From JAFAMB01 sp963775805 (GTDB lineage: Bacteria; Verrucomicrobiota; Verrucomicrobiia; Chthoniobacterales; JAFAMB01): a stretch of DNA of 64,000 bases. Below, piece after piece: positions 44,233 to 51,093 of the stretch. How positions within the stretch are numbered: position 1 is the stretch's first letter; every line of letters starts with the position of its first letter. A program made the position numbers and the translations under genes. The notes below the pieces were generated by a model. It worked only from the letters and a program-made list of their open reading frames with translations, was not told where the DNA came from and did no database searches. The stretch spans positions 248,001 to 312,000 of the forward strand of contig CAVZKG010000002.1 of the NCBI GenBank assembly GCA_963775805.1, given 5' to 3'.

Positions 44233-46317
44233 TCAGCCGTCCGTATGTTCAGGCATATTCATCAATCGAGAGAGCGCGACCGGCAATCCGATCAGCGAAG
44301 TGACAACCGCATCGGGCTCTGCCAGTTGGTCAAGGGTCGGCGCGGGCGGTGCGTCTCCGCGAAGCAGCCAGATGGTTCGCAACCCCAGACTTTTGGCGGG
44401 GCGAATATCGCTGTCGAGACGGTTCCCGACATGCACGGCGCGACTTGCCGGGATGGCCGCCTTCTCGAGCGCGTACTGAAAAATCTTCGTATCTGGCTTT
44501 TCGATTCCAACAACGTCGGCCAAAGCGATGACGTCGAAAAGGTCGTGCAATCCATCTCTGCGAAGAGCCCGGAGCGCAGGCTCGCCCGAGTTCGCGACAA
44601 GACCTAGTTTAAATTTGGAAGCCAGAACCGTGAGTGTCGGCTTTACATCCGGGTAAAGTGCGGACGCCGGGTATTCCCAGAAACGCTTCGCCAATGCGAC
44701 GAGCTTGGAACGGTCTCCTTGAGCGAATCGATTGGCAATCGCAGTGCGAAGGGAACCGGCGGAACGACCTCGCTCGGAATCGTAGACTGCCCAGAATTCT
44801 TCCTCTTTTAACCCGGGATGAATCTGGCGGGCCGCCCGGAGCAGGGCGCGGGTGTAAGTATCGTCGTCGTAAATCGTTCCGCCGAGATCAAACAGGATGA
44901 GCGCGATGTCATCCTGATCGAGAGTATCGTCCACCATGGGTGCATGGGCGAGTAGAAGCCCTGACGCGGCAAGCGCTTCCATGCCAACTGGTTGACTCGC
45001 ACGGCTGGTCACAATTGCTTCCTCCACTTCCGGAGGCAGGGTCAGAAACAATGCCATCAACCCGCCAATTGCGTGGGATATGGCAAAAACCCAGATCACG
45101 CCGGCAACCCCGAGGGGGCCGATAAATATGGCAACGATAGTCGGTCCGAGCCATGCACTGGCAGCCGCACCGAGATTCAGCATCGAGATTGCTCCCCCTT
45201 TGTTCTCTGGAGCGAGCGAAGGCATGATCGCGGAAAGCGGCACATTGCCCGCAAGTGTCGCTCCGTAAATCATCGCAACGAGGACCGACAGCCAGTAATG
45301 GCTCCGGAACGTGTTCGGGACATAATACAAAAGGAGAGTTGCAACAGCGCAGCCCAAGCCGCCGATGTACGCGACAGTTCGGCGCCAGCCGAGCCTATCC
45401 CCGAAAAAGCCCATGAACAGGTTCCAAATAATGTTGCTAAGGAACATGTAACTGAGCAGCCGCAGCCATCCGCTCAGGCTGAAGCCTATTGTCCGCGTAA
45501 AGAAGGTCGGCAGGAAAACCAGAAAACCGAATTGAGGCGCTGTGTTAAGCAACCGGACAATGCATCCGATTGTGATCTTCGGTTTTTCCCACGCGATTGA
45601 GATGCTGGAGAAAGCGGAACTCACCGACCGTTGTCCAGCCGGTAAAAGGCGCCGAAGTCCCTTTATTTCGGCGATTCCAAAGAGCGTGACTAAACCTCCA
45701 ATTACTACGAAACCGAGCGCAATCCAGAGCGTTCCATACTGGCCAAAAAACGGGATCAGGAAGCTGGCCAAAAATGCACCGAGCGTCGGCATCCCTCCGG
45801 TAAAGGCAAACCAGAACCATCCGACAGCGATGCCCAGATTTTTCAGTGATGTCGTTTGAACGATCCAGACAAGAAAAGCGTAAGCGAACAGAGGGTAACC
45901 GAATCCGCGTAATCCGTAGGCAACAACCATCATGGGATAGTCAGTGCCCGGCACGCCGAAAATCAGGAAAAAGATCTGAAACATCCCCCACAAGGCAAGC
46001 CCCAGCCACATCACAAGACGAGGGCTCCACATGTCCGATAATATTCCGGCGGACCGGGATGCGATCGCCGCTGTGATCCCGTAGACGCCAAACATCGCTC
46101 CGACCTGTCCATGCGTTACTCCGCTTGTTAACAGGAATGGTGCGAGATAACCGGATTCGATTCCGTCTCCGATCATGAAGAGGAGCAGTCCCAGATAGCC
46201 CCACGCCAGCGCTCGAGGAAATGAAAAGCGCTCCAAGAAAGAAGCCCGCTGAACCATACCGTGCGACACCTGGAACGCAGAAGCCATCGCACGAGATATT
46301 ACGCTGACCGCTCTCAT
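44233..46317 (-). CDS. Polyol-permease-like MFS transporter fused to a HAD hydrolase
   Basis: The N-terminal about 430 residues form an MFS transporter with stretches close to the ribitol/D-arabinitol permeases (polyol permease family): ALAWGYLGLLLFMIGDGIES, MVVAYGLRGFGYPLFAYAFL and GWFWFAFTGGMPTLGAFLA. The last about 230 residues are a HAD domain: ALILFDLGGTIYDDDTYT (motif I, with Gly where the second Asp normally is), VANSGEP, KPDTKIFQYAL and HVGNRLDSDIRPAKSLG. The start is uncertain: ATG 46317, 46287 or 46257. A longer reading to 46665 runs through a tandem repeat and over the FkbM gene and was rejected. It sits between the importer and the tetritol operon. Confidence 0.85.
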   Translation of the reverse strand: MRAVSVISRAMASAFQVSHGMVQRASFLERFSFPRALAWGYLGLLLFMIGDGIESGYLAPFLLTSGVTHGQVGAMFGVYGITAAIASRSAGILSDMWSPRLVMWLGLALWGMFQIFFLIFGVPGTDYPMMVVAYGLRGFGYPLFAYAFLVWIVQTTSLKNLGIAVGWFWFAFTGGMPTLGAFLASFLIPFFGQYGTLWIALGFVVIGGLVTLFGIAEIKGLRRLLPAGQRSVSSAFSSISIAWEKPKITIGCIVRLLNTAPQFGFLVFLPTFFTRTIGFSLSGWLRLLSYMFLSNIIWNLFMGFFGDRLGWRRTVAYIGGLGCAVATLLLYYVPNTFRSHYWLSVLVAMIYGATLAGNVPLSAIMPSLAPENKGGAISMLNLGAAASAWLGPTIVAIFIGPLGVAGVIWVFAISHAIGGLMALFLTLPPEVEEAIVTSRASQPVGMEALAASGLLLAHAPMVDDTLDQDDIALILFDLGGTIYDDDTYTRALLRAARQIHPGLKEEEFWAVYDSERGRSAGSLRTAIANRFAQGDRSKLVALAKRFWEYPASALYPDVKPTLTVLASKFKLGLVANSGEPALRALRRDGLHDLFDVIALADVVGIEKPDTKIFQYALEKAAIPASRAVHVGNRLDSDIRPAKSLGLRTIWLLRGDAPPAPTLDQLAEPDAVVTSLIGLPVALSRLMNMPEHTDG

Positions 46318-46429
46318 TCCGCGAAACGGAAATCTTCCGAATCGCAGATTAAACCAGGCGCTCGCCGCAGGGCACGCCAGTCGACCAGACAGCTCCCTCA
46401 AGTTCCAACAAGAGTGGCGGCATTTAGTC

Positions 46430-46475
46430 CCATACGCCCCATAGGCCTCATCGATCCCATACGTGCCATAGAGTT
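46430..46475. repeat. Degenerate 9-bp tandem repeat (GTCSYATAR family), site 3
   Basis: Units read GTCCCATAC, GCCCCATAG, GCCTCATC, GATCCCATAC, GTGCCATAG. It lies in the short gap between the FkbM gene stop and the MFS-HAD start. It is the most diverged of the four copies but keeps the GATCCCAT unit and spacing. Confidence 0.6.
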
Positions 46476-46508
46476 TGAGAGCAAACTGACAGTATTTGGT
46501 CAGGGCTA

Positions 46509-47408
46509 TCAGCGGTCGGCGAGAAGCGATCGATGGACGCCTAACAAGTCTGTCCGAATCGGATCGGTGCCCGGAGAATATTTCGTTATTTTGAGCGAAT
46601 TCAGTCCCGGAATGAGAAATCGTACACTGCATGGTTCCGCGTCGTGCGTAGCCGCGTACCGGCAACCGAATAGCGAGAATCCGCTTTCCTCCAGAAATGT
46701 GGTCACGGTATCTGGCTTGAGTCCATACGGTGCCAAGACATCGTTAGCGAGTTCAAAGAAGATCATTTTGACGGCACCCCGGGCGAAGGAACGAGTCAGC
46801 CCTCGGAAGGCATTGAGTTCCTGGCCTTCGATATCGATCTTCAGAAGCGTGATGGTATCGATTGCGCGCTCCTCGATATAATCATCCAGAACGACATTTT
46901 GGACGATTTCTTCGCCGGCAGAGCTAACTCTTGAGCGGCCGGTGAATTTTGGATCAATCGCAAACCGGGAACTACCGGGGTGATCCGATATGCATCCTTG
47001 AATAATTTCGAACTGGGTCGAAGGAATGATCGAACTCGATTTGCGGATGTAATTAATCAGGTTCGAATTTGCCTCGAAAAGATGGCAGGAGACCCGTGCT
47101 TGATCTATCAACGGCAACAGTCCAAATGTGCATAGGCCAAAATTAGCTCCGCAATCGAAATAAACTCCTCCTTCGGCTAAAACAGTCTGCGCGAGTTCGA
47201 AATAATCAGGTTCAAACGACTTTTTCAAAAAGACGTTCCGCATCTCCGGATCGTGCAAATCCACGTAGGCCGTTGCGTTGCCGTTAAAGGTGATCCACTG
47301 ATTGTGCGCGCGTGGGAATAGCCTCAGGAGCAAATTGACCAATCGATGCCGCCGCATCCAGGCAGGCAACGGATCCAACACCTGTTGTAAGTCCGTGCTC
47401 CCTTCCAT
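46509..47408 (-). CDS. FkbM-family methyltransferase
   Basis: This 299-aa SAM-dependent methyltransferase shows EGGVYFDCGANFGLCTFGLL (SAM-binding motif I), VVLDDYIEERAIDTITLLKI, then DIEGQELNAFRGL and VKMIFFELANDVLAPYGL. FkbM members methylate O-groups on sugars, lipids or antibiotics. It stands between dhaL (50 bp upstream) and the MFS-HAD gene on the same strand. It has no evident link to polyol metabolism and may be a passenger or act with the glycosyltransferase at 31355. Confidence 0.85.
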   Translation of the reverse strand: MEGSTDLQQVLDPLPAWMRRHRLVNLLLRLFPRAHNQWITFNGNATAYVDLHDPEMRNVFLKKSFEPDYFELAQTVLAEGGVYFDCGANFGLCTFGLLPLIDQARVSCHLFEANSNLINYIRKSSSIIPSTQFEIIQGCISDHPGSSRFAIDPKFTGRSRVSSAGEEIVQNVVLDDYIEERAIDTITLLKIDIEGQELNAFRGLTRSFARGAVKMIFFELANDVLAPYGLKPDTVTTFLEESGFSLFGCRYAATHDAEPCSVRFLIPGLNSLKITKYSPGTDPIRTDLLGVHRSLLADR

Positions 47409-47458
47409 CGCTTTTCAGAGTAACTCTATCATGCCGCCTTGGAGGCAGATTCTTCACG

Positions 47459-48091
47459 CTATTCTGACAATGCTCTGGCAAATGTCTGCAAGATAAGTGC
47501 AGCAGAGGTGGCCCCGGCATCGAGCACACCGCGCGATCTTTCTCCCAGCCGCGCCGAGCGGCCAATCCTCGCGACAAGATCGATTGTTGAATCCTTGCCT
47601 TTCTCCGCCGCTGCGGCCATGTCTTTCAGGGCCTCTTCAAGGGTTGCTCCTTTATCGGTAGTTGCCTGATACGCCTCCTGCGCCGGAACGACTGCGTCCA
47701 TGAGAGTCTTGTCACCTACTTTTGCTCCTCCAAGATCTTCCAAGCCCTCTCGAGCCGCCTTGAGCATCTCGCCGAACAGCGGTGCGTCGACTTCCATGTG
47801 GCCCTTGGCTTTGAGACTCATCTGGATAAAAAAGGTGCCGTAGATTGGTCCCATTGATCCGCCGATCTCTGTCATCAGCGTTTTACCGATCAATCCGAGA
47901 CCGTCGCTCAAGGAGATTTGTCGATCGGCAAGGCGCTCTTTGATGAGATTAAATCCTTTCGCCATGTTGATCCCATGGTCTCCATCGCCGATCTGACCGT
48001 CCACATCGCTTAGGTAAGCTTTGTTATCCACGATCGTTTGAATAAGAGCCAAGACGACCGGCCGACCATTCGAGCAATTAAAGCTAGCCAT
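47459..48091 (-). CDS. dhaL: Dihydroxyacetone-kinase-type L subunit (ATP/ADP-binding)
   Basis: The L subunit carries the nucleotide for phosphorylation of the ketose held by DhaK. The 210-aa protein shows the Mg-binding signature DVDGQIGDGDHGINMAKGF, then GGSMGPIYGTFF. No DhaM phosphotransferase gene is near, so direct ATP use rather than PTS dependence is inferred. It starts 5 nt after the dhaK stop, clearly co-transcribed. In the proposed pathway the pair would phosphorylate D-erythrulose rather than dihydroxyacetone. Confidence 0.9.
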   Translation of the reverse strand: MASFNCSNGRPVVLALIQTIVDNKAYLSDVDGQIGDGDHGINMAKGFNLIKERLADRQISLSDGLGLIGKTLMTEIGGSMGPIYGTFFIQMSLKAKGHMEVDAPLFGEMLKAAREGLEDLGGAKVGDKTLMDAVVPAQEAYQATTDKGATLEEALKDMAAAAEKGKDSTIDLVARIGRSARLGERSRGVLDAGATSAALILQTFARALSE

Positions 48092-48096
48092 GGCTA

Positions 48097-49104
48097 TTAG
48101 TGCGCGAATTGAGTTAACCCCATGCTGTCCGCCTCGGCATCCACCAACTCCTTAAGCTCATCATCCACTCTCATGAGAGTAAATGTGATGCCCATCATTT
48201 CGAGGGAAGTAAAGTAATTGCCAACGTACGCGCGGTGAATGGTAATCTTCGCCTCCTTGAGGATGTCGTAAGCTTTGTTGAATGCGATGTAGAGCTCCAT
48301 TACCGGCGTCGCGCCAAGACCGGAAACCAGAATAACGACTTCGTCTCCGTCTTGGAACGGAAGATCTTTCAGGATTGGTTCCAACGCCAGAGCGGCGATT
48401 TCGTCCGCTGTGCCCAGATCAGTCACTGCGACGCCCGGTTCGCCATGGTGCCCGATTCCGACTTCCATCTTTCCGGGTTCGATCGAGAAATTCGGCTTCC
48501 CCGCGGCCGGGATCGTGCAAGGTGTCAGCCCAACACCGACACTCCGCGTATTGTCGATCGCTTTTTGGGCCACTCGGATCACTTCTTCAAGCGAACCTCC
48601 TAGAGCGGCTTTTGCTCCCCCGACTTTCCACATCAGCACCTCACCAGCAACGCCACGGCGCTTGTTTGCTTCCTCTTTGGGGGCCGAGGCAACGTCGTCG
48701 TTCGCAATGACCGTTTTTACTTCGATGCCTTCCATTGCGGCAAGTTGCTTGGCCATTTTCACGTTCATGTTGTCGCCGGCATAGTTGCCATACAGACAGG
48801 CGATCCCGGCACCTCCATTTGCCGCTTTGAAGGCATCGAAGAACGTTTGCGCGGATGGGGACGAAAAGATTTCGCCAACCGCCACGGCGTCACACATGTT
48901 TTTGCCGACATACCCGACAAATGCCGGTTTGTGACCTGACCCGCCGCCGGTGACGACGCCAACCTTCCCCTGGATCGGGGCTTTGATATACTTCAAGACC
49001 CGCGGATTTTCTTCACTGGTGGTGACGAGATCTTTGTGGCATTTCGCAAAGCCTTTGAGCATGTCTTCGACGACAAGATTCGGATCGTTGATTATGCGCT
49101 GCAT
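48097..49104 (-). CDS. dhaK: Dihydroxyacetone-kinase-type K subunit (substrate-binding)
   Basis: DhaK binds the ketose covalently through a His. The 335-aa protein has GGGSGHKPAFVGYVG and the active-site His motif GIGHHGEPGVAV, so it looks catalytically intact. Dihydroxyacetone and its homologues such as erythrulose are substrates of this family. Order on the minus strand is dehydrogenase, RpiB-like isomerase, dhaK, dhaL with gaps of 8, 20 and 5 nt, an operon. With a tetritol dehydrogenase upstream, D-erythrulose is the likely substrate (inference). Confidence 0.9.
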   Translation of the reverse strand: MQRIINDPNLVVEDMLKGFAKCHKDLVTTSEENPRVLKYIKAPIQGKVGVVTGGGSGHKPAFVGYVGKNMCDAVAVGEIFSSPSAQTFFDAFKAANGGAGIACLYGNYAGDNMNVKMAKQLAAMEGIEVKTVIANDDVASAPKEEANKRRGVAGEVLMWKVGGAKAALGGSLEEVIRVAQKAIDNTRSVGVGLTPCTIPAAGKPNFSIEPGKMEVGIGHHGEPGVAVTDLGTADEIAALALEPILKDLPFQDGDEVVILVSGLGATPVMELYIAFNKAYDILKEAKITIHRAYVGNYFTSLEMMGITFTLMRVDDELKELVDAEADSMGLTQFAH

Positions 49105-49124
49105 AGGGGGGTGTAATTTCGGGG

Positions 49125-49595
49125 TTATTCTTTGTGGAATTGTTCGTCGATTTCTATCATGCGCTGCACCTTCGCCTCGGAACGCCCGCCTTGGTATTCG
49201 GAAGCAAGCCAGGTATCGACCAGCGATTTAGCCAACTCTTCACCGACTATGCGGCCTCCAAGCGTCATGATCTGGCAATCGTTACTTTTTCGAGAACGTT
49301 CCGCCGAATACGGGTCGTGGCAGACAGCCGCGCGGATCCCTGGCACTTTGTTGGCCGTGATCGCAACTCCGATTCCGGTGCCGCACATCAAAATTCCGCG
49401 GTCATGCCTTCCGGATGCAACTGCCTGCGCCACAGTCAACGCAACATCGGGATAAAGCACCGATGGATCGGGACCATTCACCCCATAGTCTTCGACAGCT
49501 ATCCCTTTCCGCTTCAGGTAATCGACAATTTTAGCTTTAAGTTCGAAAGCTGCGTCATCGGCTCCCACAGCGATCGATTTGCTCGAATTGCTCAT
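49125..49595 (-). CDS. RpiB-family sugar-phosphate isomerase, probably D-erythrulose-4-phosphate isomerase
   Basis: The 156-aa RpiB/LacAB-type isomerase keeps the catalytic Cys71 in MCGTGIGVAITANK. Two family His residues are replaced: the DH(A/V)GF motif reads DDAAF (Asp14), and the His of the RxHND motif, which opens the sugar ring in ribose-5-phosphate isomerases, is Ser104 (RKSND). The phosphate Arg of GGR is kept. Tetrose phosphates are acyclic, so loss of the ring-opening His fits an erythrulose-4-phosphate to erythrose-4-phosphate isomerase. The ATG at 49595 follows the dehydrogenase stop by 8 nt; a longer ORF reading overlaps that gene. Confidence 0.85.
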   Translation of the reverse strand: MSNSSKSIAVGADDAAFELKAKIVDYLKRKGIAVEDYGVNGPDPSVLYPDVALTVAQAVASGRHDRGILMCGTGIGVAITANKVPGIRAAVCHDPYSAERSRKSNDCQIMTLGGRIVGEELAKSLVDTWLASEYQGGRSEAKVQRMIEIDEQFHKE

Positions 49596-49603
49596 ATCGC
49601 CGG

Positions 49604-50734
49604 TTAAGGCTCCAGAACGATTTTCAGCGATTTCTCCCCTTTTTTCATCATGTCGAATCCCTTTTGATATTCGTCCAGCGAAAGCCGGTGGGTTACAACG
49701 CCTTCGGTCGGAAGCCGGCCGTTTGAGATCGCATCGATAACGAAGGGGTAGCAGTAGGGACCTAGATGAACGCCGAGAATGTCTAGCTGTTTCCGATCGG
49801 AAATGATGCTCCAATCCACCGTCACGTCATGAGAAAAAACGCTGAATTCCACGAATCGCCCGAGTTTCCGGATCATTTGCAACCCTTGGACGACGGCGTC
49901 CGGGTGCCCGGTCGCTTCAATGTAAATATCGCATCCGTACCCGTCGGTCATTTCCTTCACGATTTTCACGACATCTTGTTCCAACGGATTCAGAATAAGG
50001 TCCGCTCCGAAGTTTTTCGCGAGCTCCAAACGTTCCGGTTTGGTGTCGATCACAACCAGTTTCTTCGGATTGCGCAATCTTGCACAACCAACCATTCCCA
50101 ACCCTAACGTGCCGGCGCCCGCAAGAACGACAAAATCATCGAGTTGAATGTCCGCTCGTTTGACGCACCAGGCAGAGCAAGCGAACGGCTCGACGAGAAT
50201 CGCTTTTTCGAGAGGCAAATCCTTCGGGACCTGATGGTTGATAGATTCTTTCGGGTACCGCATGTACTCGGCGAACCCGCCGTTCACATTGTGCTGAAAA
50301 CCATAGACGTCGTGCTTCTCACACATCCAGTACTCGCCCCTTTTACAGAACCGGCATTCCCAACAGGGAACGATCTGTTCTGAAATCAATCGGTCTCCGA
50401 GCTTCACCTTGCCGGCTTTCGCAACATTTTCGCCGATCTCTACGACGTCGCCGATGAATTCGTGTCCTGGGATCATCGGTGCCTTGATATAAGGGGGCTG
50501 ACCGTTACCGCCCCAAAACGACTCAGCGCCCACATACGATTTGATATCGCCGGCACAGATTCCGCAGCCTTCGACTTTAATGATGATATCATCGGCCCCG
50601 GCTCTTGGGACGGAGACGGTTTCCATGCGGTAATCGCCTGGCGCATAGGCAACCACAGCGCGCATTGTTTTGGGGAGGTTAACTTGTTTTGGGGTCGGCA
50701 CAGATGCCGGTGCCGCCATCGTTGCGGGACTCAT
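49604..50734 (-). CDS. Zinc-dependent polyol dehydrogenase, erythritol/L-threitol type, copy 2
   Basis: The first gene of the tetritol operon encodes a 376-aa medium-chain dehydrogenase. It has catalytic Zn residues in GCGICAGDIKSYVG and PGHEFIGDV, the structural site PCWECRFCKRGEYWMC, and the nucleotide-binding VLAGAGTLGLG. It is a close paralogue of the gene at 34997 (shared EATGHP, MIRKLG, VTVDW and VTHRLSL blocks). The ATG at 50734 is backed by AAGGAA about 9 nt upstream. Predicted reaction: erythritol (or L-threitol) plus NAD to erythrulose. Substrate is inferred from the downstream RpiB-like and DhaKL genes. Confidence 0.88.
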   Translation of the reverse strand: MSPATMAAPASVPTPKQVNLPKTMRAVVAYAPGDYRMETVSVPRAGADDIIIKVEGCGICAGDIKSYVGAESFWGGNGQPPYIKAPMIPGHEFIGDVVEIGENVAKAGKVKLGDRLISEQIVPCWECRFCKRGEYWMCEKHDVYGFQHNVNGGFAEYMRYPKESINHQVPKDLPLEKAILVEPFACSAWCVKRADIQLDDFVVLAGAGTLGLGMVGCARLRNPKKLVVIDTKPERLELAKNFGADLILNPLEQDVVKIVKEMTDGYGCDIYIEATGHPDAVVQGLQMIRKLGRFVEFSVFSHDVTVDWSIISDRKQLDILGVHLGPYCYPFVIDAISNGRLPTEGVVTHRLSLDEYQKGFDMMKKGEKSLKIVLEP

Positions 50735-50789
50735 AGGTCAGTTCCTTTTTTGATGTTGATGGAATTCGAGGGCGAGAACGGGTTTCATC

Positions 50790-50809
50790 CGGTCCATTAC
50801 CGTGGACCG
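50790..50809. promoter_or_regulatory. 20-bp inverted repeat upstream of the tetritol operon
   Basis: Exact 7-bp arms CGGTCCA / TGGACCG surround a 6-nt spacer. It lies 56 bp before the dehydrogenase start codon and 20 bp after the end of the MalK remnant. It could be a regulator operator for the operon or a terminator-like stem for the former MalK gene. Confidence 0.4.
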
Positions 50810-50828
50810 ATTACTCTATAAACGGTGA

Positions 50829-51080
50829 TCAGGTCGGAGAGGGCTGCATACCGGGTCGCGCCAAACGCACCCCGGTCTCCGTGTCGAAAAGATTGAGGTC
50901 TTCGTCGTCCAAAGTCAGGTAGGCCTTGCTCCCGGGCTGATAACGCTTGGTTATCGGAAGGCTAGCCATAATTAGCAATTCACCATAACGTATTCCCACA
51001 CGAGTTTCATCGCCAAGATTTTCAACGACAGAAATCGTTCCCGGGACCGCCGTCGTCGTTTTTTCCTGGCCGATATAGGC
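50829..51080 (-). pseudogene. C-terminal remnant of a MalK/UgpC-type ABC ATPase
   Basis: In one minus-strand frame, about 83 codons read as the C-terminal TOBE/regulatory end of a sugar-importer ATPase: AVPGTISVVENLGDETRVGI, PITKRYQPGSKAYLTLDDED, LNLFDTETGVRL, then a stop. An in-frame TGA (51081-51083) lies just upstream, and none of the ATPase core (Walker A, signature, Walker B) is present before the CLC gene stop at 51094. It parallels the VENLGGETY region of the intact gene at 33854. It indicates a second MalK gene that was deleted or truncated here. Confidence 0.75.
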
Positions 51081-51093
51081 TCATCAATAGCGC

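Noticed and set aside
46318..46665. Longer N-terminus for the MFS-HAD gene
   Set aside because: The extra frame translates a tandem repeat and overlaps the FkbM gene; MFS homology only begins near 46257.
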